42,623 nucleotides of DNA from Candidatus Eiseniibacteriota bacterium (GTDB taxonomy: Bacteria; Eisenbacteria; RBG-16-71-46): NCBI GenBank assembly GCA_016215625.1, contig JACRIW010000010.1, positions 1-42,623 of the forward strand. The letters are read 5' to 3'. The number at the start of each line of letters is the position of its first letter. Positions within the stretch are counted from its first letter, which is position 1. Below are positions 1-8,120 of this stretch, one piece after another. The notes below the pieces were generated by a model. The model did no database searches and was not told the DNA's origin. It saw only the letters and a program-made list of their open reading frames with translations. Made by a program: the position numbers and the translations under genes.

Positions 1-227
1 ACAAGGCAAGGGTAATCACCGCAGATACCGTTTTCTCCTCCTTTTTCTCCAGTCCAGTCAGGGTCGTAAGGCAAAACGAGTTCCGGGGCGAGATTGGTGT
101 TAAAACTCCAATTGCTTTCACTGCCGCAGTTTTTTCCATCGGCAGGGGCCTCGGCCTCCGGCCGAGCGGGGCTCCGGCCGAGCGGGGCGGTGGTGGACCT
201 CGGCGGCGGAGGGGCGACGCCGATCAC
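1..227 (-). other. GC-poor edge segment with an open frame
   Basis: The first 120 bases are about 48 percent GC by direct count, against roughly 70 percent elsewhere. On the minus strand one frame is open from the TAG at 258-260 to the left edge. A possible GTG start lies at 225-227, and the right-hand part reads like a soluble protein (it contains N-W-S-F-N-T-N-L, then D-P-D-W-T-G-E-K). A second minus frame is also open over the last 120 bases, so coding is not proven. The family is not recognised. It could be the start of a gene continuing to the left, or the end of a repeated or foreign element where the contig broke. It shares the reading frame of the DUF6165 gene but lies beyond that gene's stop. 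Confidence 0.2.
156..187. repeat. Two tandem copies of a 16-bp GC-rich unit
   Basis: The unit ctccggccgagcgggg occurs twice without a gap (156-171, 172-187), at the border between the GC-poor edge and the normal high-GC sequence. Further copies of the ccggccg core lie at 231-241. It may be a local slippage product or a border repeat. No function is claimed. Confidence 0.6.
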
Positions 228-257
228 ACCCGGCCGGAGGCCGGGGCACCGGCCCTT

Positions 258-644
258 CTAGTATTTCTCGTAGCTCTTCTCTTCGAGGATCTCGGACTCG
301 AGCGCGACGTTCAGCTCGCGCTTGATCGCGGCGCGGCGGTCGTTGGTCACGTAGACCGAACGCGCCAGTTCGACGAACTCGGCGTCGAACGCCTTCGCCG
401 CCTCCTTCACGCGGATGCGGTCCTCGATGTCCCAGAGCGCCTCGTTCACCTGCTTGAGCTGCGCGAGCAAAGCCGCGACGTCGCGCGCCGAGAGAGGCGA
501 AGCGCCCCACGTCTCGCGCAGCAGCGCCAGCTCCCGGCCGACGTTCGCGAGCTTGGCCGGGTCGCTCATGCGCTCGGACTTGATCTCGAGGATCGTGAGC
601 TTGTCGAGGAACTCGCCGGGCGAGGTTTGCACGAGCAGCATCAT
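258..644 (-). CDS. DUF6165 family protein
   Basis: A small cytosolic protein of 128 residues. The N-terminal pattern P-G-E-F-L-D-K-L-T-I-L-E-I-K, followed by P-A-K-L-A-N-V, is the hallmark of DUF6165, a family of unknown biochemical function often found near glycan or lipopolysaccharide genes. The rest is mostly charged helices (W-D-I-E-D-R-I-R) and the protein ends S-Y-E-K-Y. The start is the first of two adjacent ATG codons (644 or 641), preceded on its strand by GGAGAG. The long upstream extension of the frame is Arg-rich and not protein-like. It stands alone, divergent from trpB, with no glycosyltransferase nearby. A GC-rich hairpin without a T run follows the stop. Family assignment is good; the role is unknown. 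Confidence 0.8.
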   Translation of the reverse strand: MMLLVQTSPGEFLDKLTILEIKSERMSDPAKLANVGRELALLRETWGASPLSARDVAALLAQLKQVNEALWDIEDRIRVKEAAKAFDAEFVELARSVYVTNDRRAAIKRELNVALESEILEEKSYEKY

Positions 645-785
645 GAAGGCGGACTCTCCGTGGCTTCGGGACGAGGAGGGAAATCGGCGGCGCGCAGCAT
701 AGCGGTCGTGCAGCCTGCACGGCCACCGAACTCCCGGCCGGCTCCGGCGGGTTCCGCGGACGAGTTTGCGTGACAGGACGGCGCC

Positions 786-815
786 GACGGTGGGTACACT
801 TTTCACCCCACCGTC
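786..815 (+). promoter_or_regulatory. Inverted repeat in the trpB leader
   Basis: A perfect 9-bp inverted repeat, gacggtggg (786-794) and cccaccgtc (807-815), flanks a 12-base AT-rich spacer containing TACACT, a possible -10 hexamer at 795-800. It lies about 40 bases before the trpB start in the 212-bp divergent gap. A weak -35-like GTGACA lies at 770-775. It could be an operator over a promoter or an mRNA hairpin. There is no run of T after it, so it is not a standard terminator. Confidence 0.35.
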
Positions 816-856
816 CGCGAGTCCGCCGCACACCCTCGATCCGGAGCCGCACCGTC

Positions 857-2227
857 ATGCGCGAGCGTCACAAGTTCTTCCTCGACGAAAGCCGCCTGCC
901 GACCGCCTGGTACAACATCAACGCCGACCTGCCCGTGCCGCCGAGCCCCGTGCTGCACCCGGGCACGCTCGAGCCGGTCACGCCCGAGTTCCTGTCGGTG
1001 CTGTTCCCGATGAGCATCCTCGGGCAGGAGATGAGTCCCGAGCGCTGGATCGAGATTCCCGAGCCGGTGCAGGACATCTACCGCGTGTGGCGGCCGACGC
1101 CGCTCGTTCGCGCGCTGCGGCTCGAGAAGGCGCTCGACACGCCGGCGCACCTCTACTTCAAGAACGAGTCCGTGAGCCCCGTCGGCTCGCACAAGCTCAA
1201 CACGGCGATCGCGCAGGCGTTCTACAACAAGGAAGCCGGCACGAAGGCGCTCACGACCGAGACGGGCGCGGGCCAGTGGGGTTCGGCGCTCTCGATGGCG
1301 ACGCACTTCTTCGGGATCGACCTCGAGATCTACATGGTCAAGGTGTCTTACGGGCAGAAGCCCTACCGCCGGATCATCATGGAGAACTTCGGCGCGCAGG
1401 TGTTCGCGAGCCCGACCGACCGCACGCACTACGGGCGCAGCGTGCTCGAAGCGACGCCGGACTCGCCGGGCTCGCTCGGCATCGCGATCTCGGAAGCGGT
1501 CGAGGTCGCCGCGTCGAGCGGCGGCGCCAAGAAGTACTCGCTCGGCTCGGTGCTCGGGCACGTGATCCTGCACCAGACCGTGATCGGGCTCGAGTCCATC
1601 GCGCAGTTCGAGATGGCGGGCGAGTATCCCGACGTCGTGATCGGCTGCGCGGGCGGCGGCTCGAACTTCGCCGGCTTCACGTACCCGTTCCTGCACCGCA
1701 AGTTCACCGCCGGGCAGGCCATCCGCGTGATCGCGGCCGAGCCCGCGTCGTGCCCGACGCTCACGCGCGGCGCGTACACGTTCGACTACGGCGACACCGC
1801 GGCGATGGCCCCGGTGATGAAGATGCACACGCTCGGGCACACGTTCGTGCCGCCCGGCATCCACGCGGGCGGCCTGCGCTACCACGGCATGTCGCCGAGC
1901 GTGAGTGCGCTCGTCGATCACGGCGACATCGAGGCGCGCGCCGTGCAGCAGCTCGCGACGTTCGAGGCGGCGACGCTGTTCTCGCGCACGGAGGCGATCG
2001 TCCCGGCGCCGGAGTCCGCGCACGCCATCCGCGTGGCGATCGACGAGGCGCTCGAGTGCAAGCGCACGGGCGAGAAGAAGGTGATCGCGTTCAACCTGTC
2101 GGGCCACGGGCACTTCGACCTGACCGCGTACGACGCCTACCGCCGCGGGGAACTGCGCGACCACGACTACCCGCAGGCGGCCGTGGACGAGGCGATGGCG
2201 CACCTGCCCAAGGTGGGACTGGGCTGA
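857..2227 (+). CDS. trpB: TrpB2-type tryptophan synthase beta chain, PLP-dependent
   Basis: A cytosolic PLP enzyme of 456 residues that would condense indole with serine to give tryptophan. The PLP lysine is K113 in G-S-H-K-L-N; the phosphate-binding loop is G-G-G-S-N (265-269); the glutamate-containing E-T-G-A-G-Q-W segment is at 134-140. The length and the N-terminal extension (R-L-P-T-A-W-Y-N) are those of the TrpB2 (stand-alone beta) group rather than the roughly 400-residue TrpB1. The start is ATG 857, where similarity to the family begins; the upstream in-frame codons are Arg/Pro-rich. No trpA or other trp gene is nearby, as is usual for TrpB2, so salvage of free indole is plausible. 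yebC follows after 165 bases. The family call is firm, the physiological role less so. Confidence 0.93.
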   Translation: MRERHKFFLDESRLPTAWYNINADLPVPPSPVLHPGTLEPVTPEFLSVLFPMSILGQEMSPERWIEIPEPVQDIYRVWRPTPLVRALRLEKALDTPAHLYFKNESVSPVGSHKLNTAIAQAFYNKEAGTKALTTETGAGQWGSALSMATHFFGIDLEIYMVKVSYGQKPYRRIIMENFGAQVFASPTDRTHYGRSVLEATPDSPGSLGIAISEAVEVAASSGGAKKYSLGSVLGHVILHQTVIGLESIAQFEMAGEYPDVVIGCAGGGSNFAGFTYPFLHRKFTAGQAIRVIAAEPASCPTLTRGAYTFDYGDTAAMAPVMKMHTLGHTFVPPGIHAGGLRYHGMSPSVSALVDHGDIEARAVQQLATFEAATLFSRTEAIVPAPESAHAIRVAIDEALECKRTGEKKVIAFNLSGHGHFDLTAYDAYRRGELRDHDYPQAAVDEAMAHLPKVGLG

Positions 2228-2292
2228 CGGCGCCCTCCGGACGCTCTGGGGGCGCCCCTTCCTTGCCCCGGAGCAGGAGCGTGGGGGAGACT

Positions 2293-2316
2293 GCGGCCGG
2301 ACGCCCGTCCGGCCGC
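2293..2316 (+). terminator. Possible terminator hairpin after trpB
   Basis: The arms gcggccggacg (2293-2303) and cgtccggccgc (2306-2316) are perfectly complementary; the innermost pairs must open to leave a loop. Only a weak pyrimidine stretch (cctctttc) follows, so termination would be partial. Confidence 0.35.
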
Positions 2317-2392
2317 GCCTCTTTCGGCGGCGCCCGGCCGACCCGGCCAGCCCTTTGAACACACCCCATCCCCAATATCCTCAGGACCGCTC

Positions 2393-3115
2393 ATGGGACG
2401 CATTTTCGAAACACGCAAGGCCACGATGTTCGCGCGCTGGGACAAGATGTCGAAGGCGTTCTCGCGCATCGGCAAGGAAGTCACGATCGCGGTGAAGAAG
2501 GGCGGGCCCGACCCGTCGAACAATCCCGCGCTGCGCCGCGTCATGCAGAACGCGCGTGCCGTGAACATGCCCAAGGACAAGATCGAGGCCGCGATCAAGA
2601 AGGCGTCCGGCCAGGGTGCGGCGGACTACGAGGAGATCCTGTACGAGGGCTACGGCCCGCACGGCATCGCCGTGATCGTCGAGTGCGCGACCGACAACCC
2701 GACGCGCACCGTGGCGAACGTGCGTGCGGCGTTCGTGCACAACGGCGGCAACATGGCGACGACGGGCAGCGTGTCGTTCCAGTTCAAGCGCATGGGCGTG
2801 TTCCGCCTGAAGCCCGAAGGGATCGACGCCGAGTCGCTCGAGCTCGAACTGATCGACCACGGCCTCGAGGAGATGGGCGAGGGCGTGGGTGAGAAGGGCG
2901 ACGCCCAGCTGATCGTGCGCTGCGCGTTCAACGAGTTCGGTAACCTGCAGAAGGCGCTCGAAGACCGGAAGATCACGCCGATCTCGGCCGAGCACGAGTA
3001 CATCCCGCAGACGATGACGGAACTGCCCGAGGACCAGGCGACCGCCGTGCTCAAGATGATCGACAAGCTCGAGCAGGACGACGACGTCCAGAAGGTGTTC
3101 CACAACCTCGGCTGA
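2393..3115 (+). CDS. yebC: YebC/PmpR/TACO1 family regulator
   Basis: A cytosolic protein of 240 residues, the usual YebC length. The N-terminus is close to family consensus: G-R-x-F-E-x-R-K-A, then K-x-F-S-R-I-G-K-E, then [12 protein letters not shown] and N-M-P-K-D-K-I. The middle and C-terminal domains follow (Y-E-G-Y-G-P-H-G near residue 84; G-S-V-S-F-Q-F near 126). The family is described as a DNA-binding regulator and more recently as a factor that helps ribosomes on proline-rich stretches; which applies here cannot be read from sequence. It follows trpB on the same strand and is closed by a strong terminator. The start is ATG 2393 with a weak AGGA upstream. Confidence 0.95.
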   Translation: MGRIFETRKATMFARWDKMSKAFSRIGKEVTIAVKKGGPDPSNNPALRRVMQNARAVNMPKDKIEAAIKKASGQGAADYEEILYEGYGPHGIAVIVECATDNPTRTVANVRAAFVHNGGNMATTGSVSFQFKRMGVFRLKPEGIDAESLELELIDHGLEEMGEGVGEKGDAQLIVRCAFNEFGNLQKALEDRKITPISAEHEYIPQTMTELPEDQATAVLKMIDKLEQDDDVQKVFHNLG

Positions 3116-3138
3116 CCGGCGTCCGGACGAGAAGACGA

Positions 3139-3180
3139 GAACCCGCCTCGAGCACGGCGCTCGAGGCGGGTTCCGCTTTT
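3139..3180 (+). terminator. Intrinsic terminator after yebC
   Basis: A perfect 14-bp stem, gaacccgcctcgag (3139-3152) with ctcgaggcgggttc (3160-3173), and a 7-base loop, followed by cgctttt. It closes the trpB-yebC unit and lies between the convergent yebC and fabH. Confidence 0.85.
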
Positions 3181-3217
3181 CCGGTGCGAGCCGGCGCGAG
3201 CCGGCGCGAGCCGCGCG

Positions 3218-4210
3218 CTACCAGCGCATCGCGGTCCCGGCCCACGCGAAGCCGGCGCCGAACGCCGCGAGCACGACGAGGTCGCCCTTCTTCACGAGGC
3301 CCGCGTCGCGCGCCTCGGTGAGCGCGATGGGGATGCTCGCCGCGGTGGTGTTGCCGTAGCGCTGGACGTTCTGGAAGACCTTCTCCGGCGGCACGCCGAG
3401 CCGCTGGACCACGGCGTCGCCGATGCGCTGGTTCGCCTGGTGCGGCACCACGAGCGCGACCTCGTCGAGCGTGTGCCCGGCCTTGGCGAGCACTTCGTGG
3501 ATGACCTCGGGGAAGCGCGTCGTGGCGTTCTTGAACACCTGCCGCCCGTTCATGCGCGGCAGCTGGCGGCCGGCGTCGAGCATCTCCTGCGTGACGCGGC
3601 CGGGCACGCGCGAGGACGGCGCCTCGCACCAGAGTTCGCGCGCGAACTGGCCTTCACTGTGCAGCGACCAGGACAGGATGCCGCTCTCGTCGGTGCTCGG
3701 CTCGACGACCGCCGCGCCCGCGCCGTCCCCGAACAGCACGGCCATGTCGCGCCCTTCGGTGCGCAGGTCGAGGCCGGTGCTCTGCACTTCGGCGCCGATC
3801 ACGAGCACGCACCGGTACTGGCCCATGCGCACGAACGCGTCGGCGACGCTGAGCGAGTACAGGAAGCCGCTGCACGCGTTGCGCACGTCGAGCGCGCCGA
3901 CGGTGCCCAGTCCCAGCTTCTCCTGCACGATCACGCCGTTGCCGGGGAACATCCAGTCCGCGGTCGTGGTGGCGAAGATCACGAAGTCCACGTCGGCCGG
4001 AGTGCGCCCGGCGTCGGCGAGCGCCTTGCGCGCCGCCTCGATGCCGAGGTCGGAGGAGCCCACGTCGCCCTCGACGAAGTGCCGCTCCCGGATGCCCGTG
4101 CGCTCGACGATCCACGTGTCGGTCGTGTCCATCATCTGTTCGAGGTCGTGATTGGTCACGACGCGCGGCGGAACGTGGAAACCGATGCCGGTGATGCGCG
4201 AACGGATCAT
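3218..4210 (-). CDS. fabH: Beta-ketoacyl-ACP synthase III
   Basis: The cytosolic enzyme that starts type II fatty-acid synthesis by condensing an acyl-CoA with malonyl-ACP. Its 330 residues are the normal FabH length. The catalytic triad is complete: Cys113 in N-A-C-S-G-F, His257 in P-H-Q-A-N-Q-R-I, and Asn287 in Y-G-N-T-T-A-A-S. The N-terminal T-D-x-W-I-x-x-R-T-G-I-R-E-R-H signature is present (31-44). The start is ATG 4210, giving the usual M-I-R-S-R-I-T-G-I-G opening. It is monocistronic, away from other fab genes, so it may be an additional KASIII that makes special starter units rather than the housekeeping copy. It is divergent from the NYN gene. Confidence 0.95.
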   Translation of the reverse strand: MIRSRITGIGFHVPPRVVTNHDLEQMMDTTDTWIVERTGIRERHFVEGDVGSSDLGIEAARKALADAGRTPADVDFVIFATTTADWMFPGNGVIVQEKLGLGTVGALDVRNACSGFLYSLSVADAFVRMGQYRCVLVIGAEVQSTGLDLRTEGRDMAVLFGDGAGAAVVEPSTDESGILSWSLHSEGQFARELWCEAPSSRVPGRVTQEMLDAGRQLPRMNGRQVFKNATTRFPEVIHEVLAKAGHTLDEVALVVPHQANQRIGDAVVQRLGVPPEKVFQNVQRYGNTTAASIPIALTEARDAGLVKKGDLVVLAAFGAGFAWAGTAMRW

Positions 4211-4294
4211 GCGTCCTCCCAGGATAGGAAGGCGGCAGTGTGGGCGAGCCGGGCGGCGCCGGTCAACGGCACGGCGGCAGGGGCGAGAATCTGC

Positions 4295-4323
4295 TTGCAG
4301 GGCCGTCGTCGGCAGCCGATATT
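4295..4323 (+). promoter_or_regulatory. Candidate sigma70-type promoter of the NYN gene
   Basis: TTGCAG (4295-4300), a 17-base spacer and GATATT (4318-4323). The -10 matches 4 of 6 consensus bases and the spacing is ideal. Transcription would start near 4330, directly before the attenuator-like leader. No expression data support this. Confidence 0.4.
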
Positions 4324-4338
4324 CCCGTCAGCTCAGCG

Positions 4339-4402
4339 CCGGACGACTTTCGGGACGTCCGGTCCCCCGGGGACGACTCCGTCGATCCCCGGGTTTTGTT
4401 TT
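4339..4402 (+). terminator. Attenuator-like hairpins with T tract in the NYN leader
   Basis: Hairpin 1 pairs ccggacg (4339-4345) with cgtccgg (4356-4362). Hairpin 2 pairs cccgggg (4366-4372) with ccccggg (4387-4393) and is followed at once by ttttgtttt (4394-4402), a textbook intrinsic terminator. It points towards the NYN start codon, 22 bases on. No plus-strand gene lies between the yebC terminator and this site, so it does not end an upstream gene. cgtcc (4356-4360) can instead pair with ggacg (4371-4375), which would break both hairpins. A leader attenuator or a short terminated RNA (about 4330-4402) fits. Confidence 0.55.
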
Positions 4403-4424
4403 CCGCCCCCGCGGTGACTTCGAG

Positions 4425-5069
4425 ATGCGTCGCATCGGTTTCTTCGTCGACGGGTTCAATCTCTATCACTCGCTGGTGGACGCTCAGCTGGCCAACAGGG
4501 GCCGCTCCACGAAGTGGCTGAGCCTCAGGAGCCTCTGCGTCTGGTCTCTCGGGCATTTGGATCCTTCCGCGAGACTGGTGTCCATTCACTACTTCTCGGC
4601 GCTCACCGAGCACGAGCGTGAACGCGCTCCCGGCAAGATCGCCCGGCATGAGCTTTACCTCGAGGCTCTCCGCGACGAAGGGGTCTCCGTCCATCTGGGC
4701 GACTTCAAGCGTCGGGCGAGCGTGACCTGCCACGCGTGCGGCCGGAGCATTCCCGGGGGCTTCGAGGAGAAGCAAGGCGACGTCGGACTAGCCGTCTCCG
4801 TGCTCGAGCAGATGGCCTCGGGTGGCCTGGACGGCGTGGCGATCGTTTCGGGGGACACGGACCAGATTCCCACGATCCGCGCCTATCGCCGCATGTATCC
4901 GGAGAGCCCGATCTTTCTCTGCCTGCCCTACCATCGGCACTCGGACGAGTTGAGCGTCCTCGCGACCCGAACTCTGCGTCTCAAGAAGACGCACTATTCG
5001 AGCGCTCAGTTCGGGACCCCGTTGTCGTTGCGCAACGGACGCGTGCTTCATCGGCCGGCAGGCTGGTGA
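4425..5069 (+). CDS. NYN domain (PIN-like) putative RNase
   Basis: A cytosolic protein of 214 residues in the NYN/LabA-like branch of the PIN nuclease superfamily, which cleave RNA with metal held by acidic residues. The acidic sites are visible: F-F-V-D-G-F-N-L-Y at the N-terminus, the central K-Q-G-D-V-G-L, and S-G-D-T-D-Q-I-P. A single C-x-x-C (C-H-A-C) precedes the second motif; with no partner pair visible, zinc binding is uncertain. The start is ATG 4425, because the protein then begins directly at the first motif. Two 60-base lines of the gene count 58-60 percent GC, clearly below its neighbours, which suggests acquisition. It stands alone behind an attenuator-like leader and converges on pilD. 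No antitoxin-like partner is seen. Confidence 0.8.
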   Translation: MRRIGFFVDGFNLYHSLVDAQLANRGRSTKWLSLRSLCVWSLGHLDPSARLVSIHYFSALTEHERERAPGKIARHELYLEALRDEGVSVHLGDFKRRASVTCHACGRSIPGGFEEKQGDVGLAVSVLEQMASGGLDGVAIVSGDTDQIPTIRAYRRMYPESPIFLCLPYHRHSDELSVLATRTLRLKKTHYSSAQFGTPLSLRNGRVLHRPAGW

Positions 5070-5109
5070 AGCACGCGAGAGCCGAAGGTCCTGCAGGCGC
5101 CGGACGGTC

Positions 5110-5883
5110 CTACGGCCGCAGGAGCGAGAAGTACGCGCCGAGCCAGCCGTCGCCCCACAGGAACGCGACCATGGCCGCGGGGGCGAGGAACACGCCGAAA
5201 GGCAGCGCCGTCTGCATGCCCGCCTTGCCGCGCGCCATCATCACGACGGCCACGGCCGTGCCCGCGAACGCGGCGAGGAAGATGGTGAGCAGCGCCAGTT
5301 CGGGCCCGAGCACCGCCCCGAACATGGCCGCGAGCTTCACGTCGCCGCCTCCCATCCCGTCCATCTTGCGGATGCGGAAGTACACCTCGGCGACGAGCCA
5401 GAGCAGCCCGGCGCCGACGAGCATGCCCCACCTCGCGTGGCGGGCGCCGGGGCCGGTGAGGGCGTAGCCCACGCCGATCAGCGTGCCGGGCAGGGTGAGC
5501 ACGTCGGGCAGGAGCTGGAAGTCGAGGTCGATCCAGAGCAGCGCCACGAGCAGGAAGCCCCAGAGCGCGAGGAAGCCCCACGCGGGCACGAGCCCGATCT
5601 TGGCCCAGGACAGCAGCGCCCAGGCGCCGCAGATCAGCTCGATGAGCGGGTATCGCGCGCTCACGGGCGTCTTGCAGTGGCGGCACTTGCCCCCGGCGAA
5701 CGCCCAGGACAGGACCGGCACGAGGTCGAACGGACCCAGCACGTGGCCGCACCCGGAGCACTTCGAGCGGCCGTGCACCCAGGACTGGCCGCGCGGCACG
5801 CGCCAGGACAGCGCGGTCACGGCGCTGCCCATGACGAGCCCAAGAAGGGTGACCACGATGCCGATGAAGAGTTCGGGAGTCAT
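5110..5883 (-). CDS. pilD: Prepilin peptidase / N-methyltransferase
   Basis: An inner-membrane aspartic protease of 257 residues that removes the short leader of type IV pilins and methylates the new N-terminus. The N-terminal domain has both C-x-x-C pairs of the zinc-binding methylase part (Cys42/45 and Cys67/70). The catalytic aspartates are in the W-I-D-L-D-F segment (Asp119 or 121) and in G-G-G-D-V-K (Asp181). About seven hydrophobic helices are visible. The start is ATG 5883; the upstream residues are not membrane-like. Its substrates should be the pilins encoded at 10312-13035. It is separate from the pil operon, with the DUF5658 gene divergent behind it. Confidence 0.95.
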   Translation of the reverse strand: MTPELFIGIVVTLLGLVMGSAVTALSWRVPRGQSWVHGRSKCSGCGHVLGPFDLVPVLSWAFAGGKCRHCKTPVSARYPLIELICGAWALLSWAKIGLVPAWGFLALWGFLLVALLWIDLDFQLLPDVLTLPGTLIGVGYALTGPGARHARWGMLVGAGLLWLVAEVYFRIRKMDGMGGGDVKLAAMFGAVLGPELALLTIFLAAFAGTAVAVVMMARGKAGMQTALPFGVFLAPAAMVAFLWGDGWLGAYFSLLRP

Positions 5884-5990
5884 GCCCGGAGTTCCGTTCC
5901 TCGCCGAAGATGTCCTAGAGACTCGTGCAGCCGAGTGGCAGAATGTCCCTCGCCGTACCGATGCCCGCAACGCAACCCCGAGCGCCCCTC

Positions 5991-6311
5991 ATGCGGATCC
6001 TGCTCTTCCTGGCCGTGGTGGCCAACAGCTTCGATCTCTTCGCGACGGCCGTGGGCATCCACTGGTTCGGCAATCGCGAAGGCAATCCGCTGCTCGCCGG
6101 GATCGCGCACGAACACTGGCTGCTGTTCGTGCTGATCAAGGGCGCCCTGGTGCCGCTGCTCATCTGGCGGCTCTACCGGTATCGGCACCAGACCCCGCAT
6201 CTCAGCACCGCGGGTTTGGGGCTCGTCACCGTCGCACTGACGGTCGCGGTGGGGCAGTGGCTCGGCTGGCTCGCGGGCGTGGTGCAGGTGCGCCACCTCA
6301 TGCACTTCTAG
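5991..6311 (+). CDS. DUF5658-like small membrane protein
   Basis: A hydrophobic protein of 106 residues with three predicted membrane segments (about 2-20, 42-60, 73-97). The pattern N-S-F-D-L-F-A-T followed by G-N-R-E-G-N-P-L-L matches the D...A...G..E.NP signature of DUF5658-type proteins of unknown function. The start is chosen at ATG 5991, where the first membrane helix begins; ATG 5961, ATG 5943 and GTG 5925 are in-frame alternatives without a better ribosome site. It sits between the divergent pilD and the convergent end of the pilus operon, but nothing links it to pili beyond position. Confidence 0.6.
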   Translation: MRILLFLAVVANSFDLFATAVGIHWFGNREGNPLLAGIAHEHWLLFVLIKGALVPLLIWRLYRYRHQTPHLSTAGLGLVTVALTVAVGQWLGWLAGVVQVRHLMHF

Positions 6312-6345
6312 GGCGCGAGGCGGCGCACCGGCGTCACGCTTCGCG

Positions 6346-7629
6346 TCAGGGCTGTTCGGGCAGGATCCGCGGCGTGACCTCGATCACGAGGTCCTTCTTG
6401 CTCGTGCTCGTGGACTTGTGCTGGAACAGGTAGCCCAGCAGCGGGATGTCCCCGAGGAGCGGCACCTTCGTGATCGTGGTCGTGCGCTCCTCGCTCAGCA
6501 GGCCGCCGATGATCACCGAGCCTCCGTCGCGCAGCCGCACGGTCGTCGAGGCCTGGCGCGTGGCCACGATGGGCAGGTCGTTGTTCTGGCCCTTGAACCC
6601 GATGACCGAGCTGACCTCGGGCTCGATGAGCGTCGTGATGTAGCCGTCGGCGTTGATGAGCGGCGTGATGTTCAGCTTGATGCCGACTTCTTCGCGCTGC
6701 ACCTGCTGGGTCGCCGCGGCGCCGCCGCCGGCGAACACCGTTCCGCTGATCACGAACGGGATGCGCGAGCCGACGAGCATGCTCGCCTTGCGGCCGTTCA
6801 GCGTCGCGATCTTCGGCGAGGCGAGCACGCGGGCGTTGCCGTTGGTGATCGCGAGATCGATGGCCGCGCGGTAGACCTGAGCGATGCGGCTGAAGTTGCG
6901 GAGCTGGAAGACGTCGTTCGTGCCGGGCGTGTTCTGGAAGACCTTGAGGCCCTTCAGCTCGCCGCCGCCCTCGCCGCCGCTGAGCGTGTCGTAGTTGCCT
7001 TCCACGAACACGAAGCTCTGGCGTGCGAGCTGGTTCCAGTCGATCCCGAGCTTGATGATGTCGTCCGTGGACACCTCGACGATGCGCGCCTCGAGCATGA
7101 CCTGCTGCGCGGGCTTGTCGAGCTGCGCGACGATGGACTCGATCTCGGAGATGATGCGCGGGCTCGTGACGATGATGAGCCGGTTGCTGCCGCGGTCCAC
7201 TTCGATCTTGTCCGTGAGGCCCTTGAGCGCGGCCTTCACGTCGTTCGCGTCGGCGTACTTGAGGCTGACGATGTAGCTCGAAAGCCCGGTCTCGTCCTGC
7301 AGCGACTTCGCGTCCGCGACGAGGATCGAGTTGCCGATGCGCTCGTAGGCGAGGCCGGCCGCGCGCACGACGAGGTTCACGGCCTGCTCGACCGGCACGT
7401 CCTTCATGTGGATCGTGAGCTTGCCGTTCGTGACGCCGGGTCCGGTGATGATGTTCAGCTCGCCCTTCTCGGCGAGGATCTTGAGCACCGCGGGCAGGCT
7501 CGCCTCGTCGGCGTCGAGGCTGACGAGCTTGCCGGGCGCCGGGGCGCTCGAGAGCGCCGACACCGTCAGGACCATGAAGAGCGCCACCAGCACGGCGCGC
7601 CGGAACAGTCGATCGAGGTTCACGCTCAC
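6346..7629 (-). CDS. pilQ: Type IV pilus secretin PilQ-like
   Basis: The outer-membrane channel through which the pilus passes; 427 residues. A signal segment (about 10-30) is followed by an STN-like domain (roughly 35-105), an N1/NolW-like repeat (about 115-175) and the secretin domain to the C-terminus, with the typical V-P-L-L-G-D-I-P-L-L-G-Y-L-F near the end. It is short for a PilQ: no AMIN peptidoglycan-binding domains are visible before the STN part, so localisation may depend on PilP or other partners. The start is ATG 7629, overlapping the end of pilP by four bases (ATGA). It is the last gene of the pil operon. Confidence 0.93.
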   Translation of the reverse strand: MSVNLDRLFRRAVLVALFMVLTVSALSSAPAPGKLVSLDADEASLPAVLKILAEKGELNIITGPGVTNGKLTIHMKDVPVEQAVNLVVRAAGLAYERIGNSILVADAKSLQDETGLSSYIVSLKYADANDVKAALKGLTDKIEVDRGSNRLIIVTSPRIISEIESIVAQLDKPAQQVMLEARIVEVSTDDIIKLGIDWNQLARQSFVFVEGNYDTLSGGEGGGELKGLKVFQNTPGTNDVFQLRNFSRIAQVYRAAIDLAITNGNARVLASPKIATLNGRKASMLVGSRIPFVISGTVFAGGGAAATQQVQREEVGIKLNITPLINADGYITTLIEPEVSSVIGFKGQNNDLPIVATRQASTTVRLRDGGSVIIGGLLSEERTTTITKVPLLGDIPLLGYLFQHKSTSTSKKDLVIEVTPRILPEQP

Positions 7630-8120
7630 TCTCCCTGTGACTTGCGTTGAAGGACGATGTTCTCGCCGTTGCGCGACAGCACGACCTGGTCGCGCGTGAT
7701 GCTGACCACCTGGAAATCGTCGAAGAGACCGCCGGGGCGGACGCTGTAGTCGCGGCCGTTCCAGCGCAGCAGCGCGCGCGGATCGGCGTCGTACACGATC
7801 GCCGTGAGCACGGGACGTGCGGGCGCGGCGGGCTTGGGCGCGACGGCCGGCCCCTTCGCGGCGGGCGCGGTGGCGGGAGCCGGCGCGGCGCCGGTCTGGA
7901 ACGGGTCGCGGCCGGGCGCGACGGGCGCCGCGGGCGAGGCGAGCGGCGCGGCGACGCCGTCGAGCAGCACGAAAGGATCGTCGGGCGAGGCGATGGGTGC
8001 CTTGCCGCCGCGTGCCCAGGCGCCGCTCGCCGAGAGCGCGCCCATGGTCTGCCAGAGCACGAACGCGAACACGCCGACGGCGACGAGCGGGGCGAGCAGC
8101 CAGCTGATGTCGCGGTTCAC
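7626..8120 (-). CDS. pilP: PilP-like pilus alignment protein
   Basis: 164 residues: a membrane segment at about 8-27, an Ala/Pro-rich linker (about 50-105) and a small C-terminal beta domain (S-V-R-P-G-G-L-F-D-D-F-Q-V, then V-L-S-R-N-G-E). In type IV pili PilP links the inner-membrane PilN/PilO complex to the secretin. Classical PilP is a lipoprotein, but no lipobox cysteine is present here, so this one would be membrane-anchored by its helix. The position between pilO and pilQ is the main support, with four-base overlaps on both sides. Confidence 0.8.
   Translation of the reverse strand: MNRDISWLLAPLVAVGVFAFVLWQTMGALSASGAWARGGKAPIASPDDPFVLLDGVAAPLASPAAPVAPGRDPFQTGAAPAPATAPAAKGPAVAPKPAAPARPVLTAIVYDADPRALLRWNGRDYSVRPGGLFDDFQVVSITRDQVVLSRNGENIVLQRKSQGE

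Noticed and set aside
803..2362. Long minus-strand frame opposite trpB
   Set aside because: Composition is dominated by Arg, His, Val and Leu from the complementary high-GC codons, with no recognisable motif; the plus strand carries the real gene.
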